In this document: positions 24,808 to 32,940 of the stretch, piece after piece
Layout of the letters: each line of letters starts with the position of its first letter
Numbering within the stretch: position 1 is the first letter of the stretch
From: Sphaerisporangium sp. TRM90804
Lineage (GTDB): Bacteria; Actinomycetota; Actinomycetes; Streptosporangiales; Streptosporangiaceae
Direction of reading: 5' to 3'
DNA: 64,000 bases
NCBI RefSeq assembly: GCF_029846175.1
Contig: NZ_JARWAC010000015.1
Location: forward strand, 347,634-411,633
The notes under the pieces: generated by a model
Told to the model about the DNA's origin: nothing
What the model saw: only the letters and a program-made list of their open reading frames with translations
Databases searched by the model: none
Made by a program: the position numbers and the translations under genes

Positions 24808-26343
24808 TTGAACACCCGAGTCAAGCGTCTCGCCCTCCCCATCGGTGGCGCCATCGCCGCCACCAGCATGATCGGCGCCACCCTGGTCACGTCGGCCAAC
24901 GCGACCACCGCCCCCGTCAAGAAGACCGTGTCGCTCGCGTCGGCGAGCACCGCGCAGAAGACCGCGGACTTCTGGCAGAGCAACCGTGGCGCCAACCTCA
25001 GGGCCGCCGCGCAGTTCACCGGCGACCAGCAGACCTCCGGCAAGGTCAAGCTGGGCGGCGGCGACGCTGAGCCCGACGGCAAGACCGGCACCGTTCCCCC
25101 CACCGGTCTTGAGAAGGTCACCCCGACCAAGGTCAAGAACGTCAACCTGCCCAAGACCATCGGCAAGGTGTTCTTCACCGTCGGTGACAAGGAGTACTGG
25201 TGCTCCGCGTCGTCGGTGCAGGCCAAGTACCGCAACCTGGTCGCCACCGCCGCGCACTGCGTGTTCGACGAGAACGTCCAGGAAGGCGCCCTCGACAACT
25301 GGGTGTTCATCCCCGGCTACTACCAGGGCAAGTCCCCCTGGGGCATCTACGTCGGCAAGACCGCGTACACCCACTACGACTTCGCGGTGTACGAGGACTA
25401 CGACAGCGACTACGCCTTCGTCACGGTCTACAACGGCATCTCCTACGCCGGCGAGAAGGTCGTCACCAAGGACGCCTACGACAAGTGGCAGGGCTACAAG
25501 TACGCCAAGGACACCGAGATCACGAAGGTCGAGTACGACAAGCTCGTCGACGAGTTCGGTTCCAAGGCGCCGGTCTGGACCAAGACCACCGGCAGCGAGA
25601 CGATCGTCCCCTGGACGACCGCCGACGCCGACATCGCCACCAAGGAAGTCACGAAGGAAGAGTTCGACAAGGCTCCCGCTGCGGGCTCCAACGTCAACTT
25701 CCAGAAGGCCCCCGCTCTGACGAACACCGAGATCGTCGACGAGGAGACCTACACCAAGTACGCCGGTCCCGGCTACAAGAAGATCGTCGACTCCGCGTAC
25801 ACGATCACGCACTACTTCGTGCAGTACAAGGTGAAGACGGGCAGCAGCACCAAGTACTACAAGATCACCTACGTGATCGAGCTGTACAAGGACGCCGGTC
25901 GCCTGGGCGACAACGTCGGTGGCCAGGGCTTCACCTGGAACCAGAAGGTCGGCCAGCCGGTCTTCGCGTTCGGCTACCCCGCGGCCCCGCACCCCGACGG
26001 TGACAAGCCGTTCACCGGCCTCACGCCGAAGTGGTGCTACGGCAAGACCTTCGCCGCCAAGGCCGCCGCGAAGTTCAAGGCCGAGGCCCAGATCGGCCTC
26101 AAGTGCTCGATGACCGCCGGCTCCTCCGGTGGCCCGTGGCTGCTCAAGTACAGCAGCACCAAGCGTCTCGGCTACATCAACGGTGTCTCCAGCCTCATCG
26201 GTGACGCTGACGCCAATGGCCGGATCGACTTCAGCACCTCGCCGTACTTCGACAGCGAGACCTACGCGATCTACAAGTCGGCCGCCAGCCTCTGGTCCGG
26301 CAAGATCGTGGCCGGCGACGGCGACCTCGTCACCAAGGCCTGA
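24808..26343 (+). CDS. Secreted trypsin-like peptidase paralog 3
   Basis: A 511-residue secreted serine peptidase starting at TTG 24808, with AAGGAG five bases upstream; the longer ATG readings lack a site. A signal peptide (about 1-33, ending SANATT) is followed by a pro-region. The triad is His150 (VATAAHCVFD), Asp201 (DSDYAFVTV) and Ser440 (AGSSGGPW). Residues about 210-364 are the insertion shared with paralog 1, with recurring motifs VVTKDAYDK, EITKVEYDK, EVTKEEFDK and EIVDEETYTK. It uses GGT, CGT and GCT codons more than its neighbours, which suggests high expression. A CRP-type site lies upstream. Confidence 0.9.
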   Translation: MNTRVKRLALPIGGAIAATSMIGATLVTSANATTAPVKKTVSLASASTAQKTADFWQSNRGANLRAAAQFTGDQQTSGKVKLGGGDAEPDGKTGTVPPTGLEKVTPTKVKNVNLPKTIGKVFFTVGDKEYWCSASSVQAKYRNLVATAAHCVFDENVQEGALDNWVFIPGYYQGKSPWGIYVGKTAYTHYDFAVYEDYDSDYAFVTVYNGISYAGEKVVTKDAYDKWQGYKYAKDTEITKVEYDKLVDEFGSKAPVWTKTTGSETIVPWTTADADIATKEVTKEEFDKAPAAGSNVNFQKAPALTNTEIVDEETYTKYAGPGYKKIVDSAYTITHYFVQYKVKTGSSTKYYKITYVIELYKDAGRLGDNVGGQGFTWNQKVGQPVFAFGYPAAPHPDGDKPFTGLTPKWCYGKTFAAKAAAKFKAEAQIGLKCSMTAGSSGGPWLLKYSSTKRLGYINGVSSLIGDADANGRIDFSTSPYFDSETYAIYKSAASLWSGKIVAGDGDLVTKA

Positions 26344-26384
26344 TCGTCTAGCCAGCTAGAGCACGACGCCGCATAGCGGTACCA

Positions 26385-26416
26385 GCGGGACCCGGCACGA
26401 AAGTGCCGGGTCCCGC
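26385..26416 (+). terminator. Terminator after peptidase 3
   Basis: A perfect 14-bp stem, GCGGGACCCGGCAC and GTGCCGGGTCCCGC, with loop GAAA, followed by GCTGTTT. Confidence 0.88.
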
Positions 26417-26699
26417 GCTGTTTGAGGCTCCGCTCCCCCCATGTGATTCGCGTCACACAGGGAGCCGAGCCGGGCTCGCCACGGGCCGCGGGCACGGGTC
26501 GTTGGACCGTTTCCACCAGTGGCTCGCCGCCCGCGCCTCCCCACCCGGGGGCGTGTCAGAAAAGCCTGTTCAGCCGGGCTGTGATCGGGGCCGTTGGTTT
26601 AGGCCCATTCCTATGATCCGCCCCGATAGGTTCTTAACCGCCCCTTTCGTGGGGTCAGTGGGGCAGGAGTCACCTCCTGCGGCATAACAAGGAGTCTCA
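26417..26699. promoter_or_regulatory. Upstream region of peptidase 4
   Basis: With the terminator before it this makes about 356 gene-free bases. It contains the CRP-type site at 26442-26457 and an AT-richer part (26590-26650, TATGATCCGCCCCGATAGG) that may hold the promoter. The peptidase 1/3 element is not present. Confidence 0.45.
26442..26457. promoter_or_regulatory. CRP-type site upstream of peptidase 4
   Basis: TGTGATTCGCGTCACA is a second full TGTGA-N6-TCACA match, about 243 bases before the TTG start. Confidence 0.65.
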
Positions 26700-27794
26700 T
26701 TGAACACCCGAGTCAAGCGCATCGTGCTCCCCCTTGGCGGCGTCGCCATCGCCACCGGCATGATCGCCGCGTCCCTGGCCACGGCCGCCGGCGCCGCCTC
26801 CTCCGCCGCTCCGGCGAAGGACGGGCTGGCCACCAGCAAGGCCGCCGCGCTGAAGACCGTCAAGGCGTGGACCGCCGGCAACGGCAAGCGCCTCAAGGCC
26901 GCCACGAAGCTGACCGAGGACGGCGCCGTCACCAGCAAGATCAAGCTGGGCGGTGGCGAGGCGGAGCCGGACGGCAAGTCGGGGACCATCCCGCCGATCG
27001 GCATGGAGAAGGTCACCCCGACCAAGGTGAAGAACGTCAACCTGCCGAGGACCATCGGCAAGGTGTTCTTCCGCCTGGACGGCAAGGACTACTGGTGCTC
27101 CGCGTCGTCGGTGCAGGCCAAGTACCGCAACCTGGTCGCCACCGCCGCGCACTGCGTCTACGACACCGACTCCAACCGCGACACGCTCGACGAGTGGGTG
27201 TTCATCCCGGGCTACTACCAGGCCAAGGCTCCCTGGGGGATCTACGTCGGCCAGTCCGCGTACACCAGCTACGACTTCGCCGTCTACGAGGACTTCGACA
27301 GCGACTACGCGTTCGTCAGCGTCTACAACGGCGTGACCGCCGACAGCTGGAACAAGCCGGTCTGGGAGGACGCCGGTCGCCTGGGCGACAACGTCGGCGG
27401 CCAGGGCTTCACCTGGAACGCCCCCATCGGCCGCACGGTCTACGCCTTCGGCTACCCCGCGGGCCCGCACCCCGACGGCGACAAGCCGTTCACCGGACAG
27501 ACGCCGAAGTACTGCTACGGCAAGACCTCCGCCGTGGGCCCCGCCTCCGCGTTCAAGGCCGAGGCGCAGATCGGCATCAAGTGCTCGATGACCGCGGGCG
27601 CCTCCGGCGGCCCCTGGATCACCCAGTACAGCAGCACCAAGCGCCTGGGCTACATCAACGGCGTGACCAGCCTGGTGGGCGACTCCAACGGCGACAGCCG
27701 CTACGACTTCGCCACCTCGCCGTACTTCGACAGCGAGACCTACGGCATCTACAAGAAGGCCGCCAACCTCTGGACCGGCAAGCTCGCCAAGTAG
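26700..27794 (+). CDS. Secreted trypsin-like peptidase paralog 4
   Basis: A 364-residue secreted serine peptidase starting at TTG 26700 with AAGGAG five bases upstream. The signal peptide (about 1-31, ending AGAASS) and pro-region resemble paralog 3. The triad is His151 (VATAAHCVYD), Asp202 (DSDYAFVSV) and Ser302 (AGASGGPW). There is no insertion domain: VYNGVTADSWNKPVWEDAGR bridges directly to the C-terminal barrel. Outside the insertion it is very close to paralog 3, so the two arose by a recent duplication with gain or loss of the insert. Confidence 0.9.
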   Translation: MNTRVKRIVLPLGGVAIATGMIAASLATAAGAASSAAPAKDGLATSKAAALKTVKAWTAGNGKRLKAATKLTEDGAVTSKIKLGGGEAEPDGKSGTIPPIGMEKVTPTKVKNVNLPRTIGKVFFRLDGKDYWCSASSVQAKYRNLVATAAHCVYDTDSNRDTLDEWVFIPGYYQAKAPWGIYVGQSAYTSYDFAVYEDFDSDYAFVSVYNGVTADSWNKPVWEDAGRLGDNVGGQGFTWNAPIGRTVYAFGYPAGPHPDGDKPFTGQTPKYCYGKTSAVGPASAFKAEAQIGIKCSMTAGASGGPWITQYSSTKRLGYINGVTSLVGDSNGDSRYDFATSPYFDSETYGIYKKAANLWTGKLAK

Positions 27795-27836
27795 TGCCCC
27801 CGAGCGCCGGACGTCCCCGGCGCTGATCGACCCAGG

Positions 27837-27860
27837 AGGGCCCGGCTCCGGCCGGGCCCT
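27837..27860 (+). terminator. Terminator after peptidase 4
   Basis: AGGGCCCGGC and GCCGGGCCCT make a 10-bp stem with loop TCCG, followed by TCGGCGTT. Confidence 0.75.
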
Positions 27861-27903
27861 TCGGCGTTCCCGCGCCCCGCCGGGGCCAGACCGCCAGGAA
27901 GGC

Positions 27904-29268
27904 CTACGCGGCCGGGGCCAGCTCCCTGGTGCGCCGCACCAGCGCGGCGACGGCCGGCTCGCCGCCGAGCGGCTCCAGCCTCCTGCGCAGGTCGGCGACG
28001 TACGACCGGGTGCGCACCGACTGCAGGCCGGCCGCCAGATCCAGCGCCGAGGCGCCCGCCTGGCAGGCCTCGTCGACCTCCCCGCACAGGGCGTGCGCCG
28101 AGGCCAGCAGCGACAGGTTGAACATGCGCCCACGCACGTAGCGTCCGTCCATGTCGAGCGACCTGCGGGCGTACCGCACCGCCTGGGGCCCGTCGCCGAG
28201 GTCGCGGAAGCAGTGCGCGTACTTCGCCGCGAGATACGCCTCGTCGAAGTAGCGGATCCACTCGGGCTCCTCCCCCGGCCGCCGCCGGTCGAAGGCGAGG
28301 TCGGCCCGGTGCAGCGCCAGGGCGCAGGCCGCGCCGTCTACGAGCGCGGCGTGGGCGTGGGCCTCCAGCACGCACGCCTCGGCCAGCAGCGACGGCACGT
28401 CGGCGCGGCGGGCCGACGCCTGCGCCGCCCGAGCCAGGTCGAGCGCGTGCCGGGGCTGCCCTATGTAGATGGCCTGGTGCGCCATGCCGGCGAGGATCTC
28501 GCCGCCCAGCCCGTGGTCGCCCGCGCCGCGCGCCAGGCTCAGCGCCTGGATGAGGTGGCGCTGCGCCAGGCCGTGCTTCTCCAGGTCGTAGGCCATCCAG
28601 CCCGCCAGCCGGGTGACCTCGGCGGCGGCGGAGGCCAGCGCCCTGCCGGTGGCCTCGCCATAGGCGCCGTCCTTGAGAAGCGGCGCCACCGCCGAGTCGA
28701 GGTAGCGGACGACGGCCGCGCGCACCCGGCCGCCGCCGAAGCGGTTGTCCAGCTCGCCGAACGAGCGGGCGACCTCGTGGATGGCCGCGATGTCGGGCGC
28801 GCCGACCCTGCGGGTGCCGGTGGCCTCGGGCGCGCCCTCGCCCGGGGAGGTCAGCCAGCTCAGGGCACCGGCCGAGCCCGCGCCGACGGCGAAGGCGGAG
28901 TCGAGCAGGAACCTGCGCCTCTCCATGTCCGCCCTCCAAAGTGCTGTCACGGTCTCGACACCCTCCTGCCACGCGTGGTCGAAGTGCTGTCCGAGGTCGA
29001 GGGGCGTGGCTCCCCCCGCCATGCCGAGGTCGGCCGAGGTGACCGGGCGGCCGAGCCTCAGCGCGAAGAGCTCCGCGAGCAGCACGGGCACCGGCTCGCG
29101 CGGTCGCTGGCCCGCCACCCAGCGCAGGACCGAGCTGTGGTCGTACCGCAGCGGCCCGGGGAGGCCACGCGCGGCTCCCAGCTCGTTGAGCCTGCGGGCC
29201 AGCCCCTTGTGGGAGAAGGCCGCCTCGGCGATGAGCTGCCGCAGAAGGTGGTTCGGTTCGCGTCGCAT
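27904..29268 (-). CDS. XRE-type regulator with TPR-like domain
   Basis: A 454-residue cytoplasmic regulator of the large actinomycete family that has an N-terminal Xre-like helix-turn-helix (RREPNHLLRQLIAEAAFSHK; YDHSSVLRWVAGQRP) and C-terminal TPR-like helices (EPEWIRYFDEAYLAAKYAHC and following). Relatives act in development and secondary metabolism, for example NsdA; equivalence is not shown. A short hydrophobic stretch after RRRFLLDSAFAVGAG is typical and may not be a membrane helix. The start at ATG 29268 has GGGGAA upstream. It is convergent with peptidase 4 and is probably an independent unit. Confidence 0.85.
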   Translation of the reverse strand: MRREPNHLLRQLIAEAAFSHKGLARRLNELGAARGLPGPLRYDHSSVLRWVAGQRPREPVPVLLAELFALRLGRPVTSADLGMAGGATPLDLGQHFDHAWQEGVETVTALWRADMERRRFLLDSAFAVGAGSAGALSWLTSPGEGAPEATGTRRVGAPDIAAIHEVARSFGELDNRFGGGRVRAAVVRYLDSAVAPLLKDGAYGEATGRALASAAAEVTRLAGWMAYDLEKHGLAQRHLIQALSLARGAGDHGLGGEILAGMAHQAIYIGQPRHALDLARAAQASARRADVPSLLAEACVLEAHAHAALVDGAACALALHRADLAFDRRRPGEEPEWIRYFDEAYLAAKYAHCFRDLGDGPQAVRYARRSLDMDGRYVRGRMFNLSLLASAHALCGEVDEACQAGASALDLAAGLQSVRTRSYVADLRRRLEPLGGEPAVAALVRRTRELAPAA

Positions 29269-29329
29269 GGTCGTTCCCCAAAGGACGGGTGCGTCCGGTC
29301 GAAGGCGCTCCGACCGCCGCATGCCCTTA

Positions 29330-29353
29330 CGCACGTATGTGAAGTCACGTGCG
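29330..29353. promoter_or_regulatory. Inverted repeat CGCACGT-N10-ACGTGCG
   Basis: Two exact 7-base arms, 62 bases or more before the TPR regulator start, might be an autoregulatory operator. It rests on symmetry alone. Confidence 0.35.
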
Positions 29354-29529
29354 CACCCTCGCCCGACAGTAACGGAGGGTTCCTGTTATAGCACGATCCG
29401 TGACATGGGGCGGACATTCCGTAAACTTGACCGAGCGACCGAGGCGCGGGACGGAGCGGCCCGCAAAGGGGGGCACGACGGCCGCGGCCCGCGGACGGAG
29501 ACACGACGGGCCCGGCGAGCGCGGGGCGG

Positions 29530-29600
29530 GGAAGGGGACGCCCAACGGAAAGGGGACGCCCAAAGGAAAGGCGGCGCCCGAGGGGAAGGGGGCGCGGAGC
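29530..29600. repeat. Four degenerate 18-base tandem repeats
   Basis: Units of the form GGAAAGGGGACGCCCAAA run from 29530 (17 bases), 29547, 29565 and 29583 with growing divergence. They lie inside the purine-rich stretch. Confidence 0.6.
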
Positions 29601-29664
29601 GCGGAGACGAAGGCGCCGGGAGAGAAGCGGGGCGCGCGGAGGAAGCGGAGAAGAGGGTGGAGCC

Positions 29665-29693
29665 TACGGCGGCGTCGCGGCAACGCCGCCGTA
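29665..29693. terminator. Terminator hairpin downstream of malic enzyme
   Basis: TACGGCGGCGT and ACGCCGCCGTA form an 11-bp stem with a seven-base loop, about 100 bases beyond the malic enzyme stop on the minus strand. Confidence 0.6.
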
Positions 29694-29790
29694 GACATTC
29701 AGGCGGCTCGAGGGCCGCTCCCGGTGGACGGGGCCCGGCCCGGCCACGGGGGCGGGCGGGATCGTCGCGCGAAGCGGCGGCCTCAAGCGT

Positions 29791-30981
29791 TCACAGGCGG
29801 GCCACACCGTCCACGTGGGCCTGGGCCGCGACCGCCGCGATCACCGCGGGCGCGACCCGGGGGTCGAACGGGCTCGGGATCACGTAGTCGGCGGACACGT
29901 CGTCGCCGACGACCGCCGCGAGGGCGTCGGCCGCGGCGACCTTCATGTTCTCGGTGATGGTGGAGGCGCGGACGTTGAGCGCGCCCCGGAAGACGCCGGG
30001 GAACGCCAGCACGTTGTTGATCTGGTTGGGGAAGTCGGACCGGCCGGTGGCCACGACCCGCGCGTGCCTGCGGGCGGCGTCCGGGTGGATCTCCGGGGTC
30101 GGGTTGGACAGCGCGAAGACGATGGCGTCGTCCGCCATGGAGGCCACGGCGGACTCCGGCAACGTGGAGCCCGACAGGCCGATGAACACGTCGGCGCCGG
30201 CCAGCGCCTCCTCGGTGGAGCCGGTGTAGCCCCCGCGGTTGGTGTCGGCGGCCAGGGCCCGCTTGGAGGAGTTCAGGCCCTCACGGCCCTGGTAGATCAT
30301 GCCCTTGGAGTCGGAGACCGCGATGTCGCCGATGCCGGCGTTCAGCAGGATCCTGGTCACGGCCACACCCGAGGCGCCCGCGCCGGCGACGACCGCGCGG
30401 AGCTCGCCGAAGGCGCGCCCGGTCAGCCGCGCGGCGCTGCGCAGCGCGGCCAGCACGACGATGGCGGTTCCGTGCTGGTCGTCGTGGAAGACCGGGATGT
30501 CCAGCAGCTCCCGCAGGCGGTCCTCGACCTCGAAGCAGCGGGGGGCGCTGATGTCTTCGAGGTTGATGCCGCCGAAGGAGGGGGCGAGCCGCACCACGGT
30601 CTCGACCAGGGCGTCCACGTCGGTGCAGTCGAGGCAGATGGGCACCGCGTCGACGCCGGCGAACTCCTTGAACAGCAGCGCCTTGCCCTCCATGACGGGC
30701 ATCGCCGCCGCGGGGCCGATGTCGCCGAGACCGAGGACGGCGGTGCCGTCGCTCACCACGGCGACGAGGTTGGAGACCCAGGTGTACTCCTTGGCCAGCT
30801 CGGGCTGCTCGGCGATCGCGCTGCAGACCCGGGCCACGCCCGGGGTGTAGGCGAGGGACAGATCGTCGGCGTCGCGGACCGGGATGGTGGAGCGGACCTC
30901 GAGCTTGCCACCGCGATGCATGGCGAACGCGGGATCGAGATCGAGGGATTCGAGAGAGACGGAGACTGGCGTGACTGCCAC
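29791..30981 (-). CDS. NAD(P)-dependent malic enzyme
   Basis: Oxidative decarboxylation of malate to pyruvate, supplying NAD(P)H and pyruvate. At 396 residues it is a short bacterial form without a phosphotransacetylase domain. Motifs are [26 protein letters not shown], the metal-binding [18 protein letters not shown] and [11 protein letters not shown], and the nucleotide motif [12 protein letters not shown]. The GTG start has GGGG upstream. It is transcribed alone. NADP versus NAD preference cannot be settled from the motif by eye. Confidence 0.93.
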   Translation of the reverse strand: MAVTPVSVSLESLDLDPAFAMHRGGKLEVRSTIPVRDADDLSLAYTPGVARVCSAIAEQPELAKEYTWVSNLVAVVSDGTAVLGLGDIGPAAAMPVMEGKALLFKEFAGVDAVPICLDCTDVDALVETVVRLAPSFGGINLEDISAPRCFEVEDRLRELLDIPVFHDDQHGTAIVVLAALRSAARLTGRAFGELRAVVAGAGASGVAVTRILLNAGIGDIAVSDSKGMIYQGREGLNSSKRALAADTNRGGYTGSTEEALAGADVFIGLSGSTLPESAVASMADDAIVFALSNPTPEIHPDAARRHARVVATGRSDFPNQINNVLAFPGVFRGALNVRASTITENMKVAAADALAAVVGDDVSADYVIPSPFDPRVAPAVIAAVAAQAHVDGVARL

Positions 30982-31381
30982 AGCGACCCCTGTGTCGTAA
31001 GGACGGATTCCTTCGGTAGACGCCGCAGGCGAACGAGGCCCAGGCTTCTGTAGCCGCCCGGCGGCCGTCGTCGTTGACGGTCGTCTCTTGAGGGGGTACG
31101 GGGGTCACCCGTTGCTCGATTGTGCCACATGTCGAGACGCCTGCCGATGCCGGCGAAACGGCGAATCAGCGGACGGACACCGGCTTCGAATGCCCGGGGT
31201 CCCGACATATCGTCCAATCTCCCCCTTGTCGCGCTCATACCCGAAGGTCGCACTTTGTTAGTCCAACCAGCACCCCAGAGACCCCCTGGGATCGGCAGGC
31301 GGGCGTCCGGGGTGACCGTCGCCCCACCCCTGCGACGGTGAGCCGTGTAATACTCGTCATGCCCACCCATCCATTACAGCC
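30982..31381. other. Divergent promoter region, malic enzyme / CGNR gene
   Basis: About 400 bases with no gene on the left part. On the plus strand TAATAC (31348-31353) stands six bases before an ATG (31359) that opens a 14-codon frame. The malic enzyme promoter should lie near 31020-31250; I could not identify clear boxes. Confidence 0.5.
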
Positions 31382-31403
31382 GTGGACGCTGACGTGGACC
31401 TGA
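31359..31403 (+). CDS. Possible leaderless upstream peptide with two Trp codons
   Basis: ATG 31359 begins MPTHPLQPWTLTWT and stops at TGA 31401-31403. A -10-like TAATAC ends six bases before it, which would make the mRNA start at or near the ATG. The frame overlaps both possible GTG starts of the CGNR gene, so translation of the two could be coupled or compete. It is a small frame and may be chance. Confidence 0.35.
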   Translation: MPTHPLQPWTLTWT

Positions 31404-31936
31404 CCTCATACGCCGAGCTGGCGGTCCTGCTGGTCAACAGCGGTGACGCGCTCGACACGCCGGAGGGGGCCAAGCGCCTGCTCGCCCAGGCCGGGCGCGC
31501 CCGGCAGGCGGGCCGCCTCACCCGCGCCGACCTGGAGATCCTGCGCGAGCTGCGCCGCGAGCTGGCCGCCGTCTTCGCGGCCGCCGCGCGCGGCGACGAG
31601 CAGGAGGCCGTCGACCGGCTCAACTCCCTGCTGGCCCGCCATCCGGTGCGCCCCCAGCTCTCCCGCCACGACGGCCAGCGGTGGCACCTGCACCTCACCG
31701 AGGGCGGTCACCTGCCCGACGAGTACGCCGCCGGCGCCGTCATGGGGCTGACCGCCCTGGTGACCGAGCTCGGCGTCGACCGGCTGGGCGCCTGCCAGGC
31801 CGCCCCCTGCCGCCGGGCCTACCTCGACACCTCCTCCAACCGCTCGCGCCGCTACTGCTCCGAGCGCTGCGCCAGCCGGGCCAACGTCGCCGCCTACCGC
31901 GCCCGCCGGCGCCACCTGAGCGGCCACCGCGGCTGA
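31382..31936 (+). CDS. ABATE/CGNR zinc-finger protein
   Basis: A putative stress-linked transcription regulator of 184 residues. The N-terminal ABATE-like domain starts DLTSYAELAVLLVNSGD. The C-terminal CGNR-type zinc finger is at about 138-176: CQAAPCRRAYLD, NRSRRYCSERCASRANVAAY and RARRR, where CASR replaces the usual CGNR. The GTG at 31382 is used, but GTG 31394, just before DLTSYAEL, fits homologues equally well. Its 3' end overlaps the convergent sodX gene by 43 bases. Confidence 0.85.
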   Translation: MDADVDLTSYAELAVLLVNSGDALDTPEGAKRLLAQAGRARQAGRLTRADLEILRELRRELAAVFAAAARGDEQEAVDRLNSLLARHPVRPQLSRHDGQRWHLHLTEGGHLPDEYAAGAVMGLTALVTELGVDRLGACQAAPCRRAYLDTSSNRSRRYCSERCASRANVAAYRARRRHLSGHRG

Positions 31937-32250
31937 GACGCCGCCCGGCGCGGCGCGAGCGGCCAGTACCGGAAAAGCACGCGGCCGACGAGCGCGGACC
32001 CCGGCACCGCGCCGAAGTCCCAGCTGTCCCTTCGCCCGGGCGCCCGCTGGTTCTCGCTCTCCAGCCACCAGCCGTCGCCGTCCCGCCACGCGGCGCGCTT
32101 GACGATCATCCGTGCCGGGTCGTCCGGCAGCCTGGCCACGACCAGGTCGCCGGGCCGCACCCGGGCGCCGCGGCGCACCACGAGCCAGTCGCCCGGGCGC
32201 AGGACCGGCAGCATCGAGTCGCCCTCGATGCGCACTCTCATGGATCGCAT
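31894..32250 (-). CDS. sodX: Nickel superoxide dismutase maturation protease
   Basis: A small S26/S24-type peptidase of 118 residues that removes the SodN leader so the N-terminal His can bind nickel. The nucleophile Ser is in EGDSMLPVLRPGD and the general base Lys in ARMIVKRAAW. There is no membrane anchor, as in other SodX proteins. It is divergent from sodN with 80 bases between. GGAGGA precedes the ATG at 32250; ATG 32241 is an alternative. The pairing with sodN supports the assignment. Confidence 0.9.
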   Translation of the reverse strand: MRSMRVRIEGDSMLPVLRPGDWLVVRRGARVRPGDLVVARLPDDPARMIVKRAAWRDGDGWWLESENQRAPGRRDSWDFGAVPGSALVGRVLFRYWPLAPRRAASQPRWPLRWRRRAR

Positions 32251-32330
32251 CCCCTTCCTCCGCAGGGAATCAAGGCGAGTAGGTTGGGAACAGGACAGTG
32301 CCGTCCCTCACCACGTACGGAAGGAAACCG

Positions 32331-32732
32331 ATGCTCGCACGACTGCTGCGGCCGGGCCACGTCGCCTCCGCGCACTGCGATCTGCCTTGTGGAATCTACG
32401 ACCCCGCCCAGGCCCGCATCGAAGCGGAGTCCGTCAAGGCGATCATGACGAAGTACGCCGACAACGACGACCCCGTGTTCCGCGCACGCGCCCTGAACAT
32501 CAAGGAGGAGCGGGCCGAGCTGGTCAAGCACCACCTGTGGGTGCTGTGGACCGACTACTTCAAGCCTCCGCACCTGGAGCAGTACCCCCAGTTGCACCAG
32601 CTCTTCTGGGAGGCCACCAAGCTGGCCGGCGCCGCCGGCGGCAAGGGCACCGTCGAGGTGGCCAAGGCCGAGGAGCTCCTCGGAAAGATCGACGAGATCT
32701 CGAAGATCTTCTGGGAGACCAAGGCCGCCTGA
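32331..32732 (+). CDS. sodN: Nickel-containing superoxide dismutase
   Basis: Converts superoxide to peroxide and oxygen in the cytoplasm with a nickel hook. The 133-residue precursor has a 14-residue leader MLARLLRPGHVASA followed by the mature start HCDLPCGIYDP, in which His1, Cys2 and Cys6 bind nickel. The four-helix body follows (LVKHHLWVLWTDYFKP). The ATG at 32331 has AAGGAAA upstream. In Streptomyces it is induced by nickel through Nur; I see no classic Nur box (two TTGCAA) in the 80-base intergenic region. Confidence 0.97.
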   Translation: MLARLLRPGHVASAHCDLPCGIYDPAQARIEAESVKAIMTKYADNDDPVFRARALNIKEERAELVKHHLWVLWTDYFKPPHLEQYPQLHQLFWEATKLAGAAGGKGTVEVAKAEELLGKIDEISKIFWETKAA

Positions 32733-32748
32733 GTCCCGGGCCCCCTTT

Positions 32749-32784
32749 CTGGCCTCGCGTGGCATCATGATCACGCGAGGCCAG
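32749..32784 (+). terminator. sodN terminator
   Basis: CTGGCCTCGCGTG and CACGCGAGGCCAG make a perfect 13-bp stem with a ten-base loop, 16 bases after the stop. Confidence 0.85.
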
Positions 32785-32940
32785 AGGCTTGTCACGACCG
32801 GGACGTCAAGGCAGGGTCACCGGCGCGTCAGGGAAACCGGCCGCAATCGGGCAAGATCACGACTATCGGCGCGTCCCAGTCCCGCACCGGGGTCCACGGG
32901 ACGGTAAGTTGCTTATCAGCAGCTCTGCGCGAGGAGGAAC

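Larger units (their letters stand above)
29269..29790. other. Gene-free region, purine-rich on the plus strand
   Basis: About 520 bases between two leftward genes. The first 130 bases carry the regulator promoter and an inverted repeat. Bases 29440-29700 are strongly G/A-biased on the plus strand and contain short tandem repeats. Open frames here encode only Lys/Arg/Gly-rich, low-complexity peptides and extend antisense into the malic enzyme, so I do not call a gene. Confidence 0.5.

Noticed and set aside
28745..29887. Long plus-strand frame ending in an Arg/Gly/Lys-rich tail.
   Set aside because: It is antisense to the TPR regulator and the malic enzyme, and its only unique part is the purine-rich repeat region.
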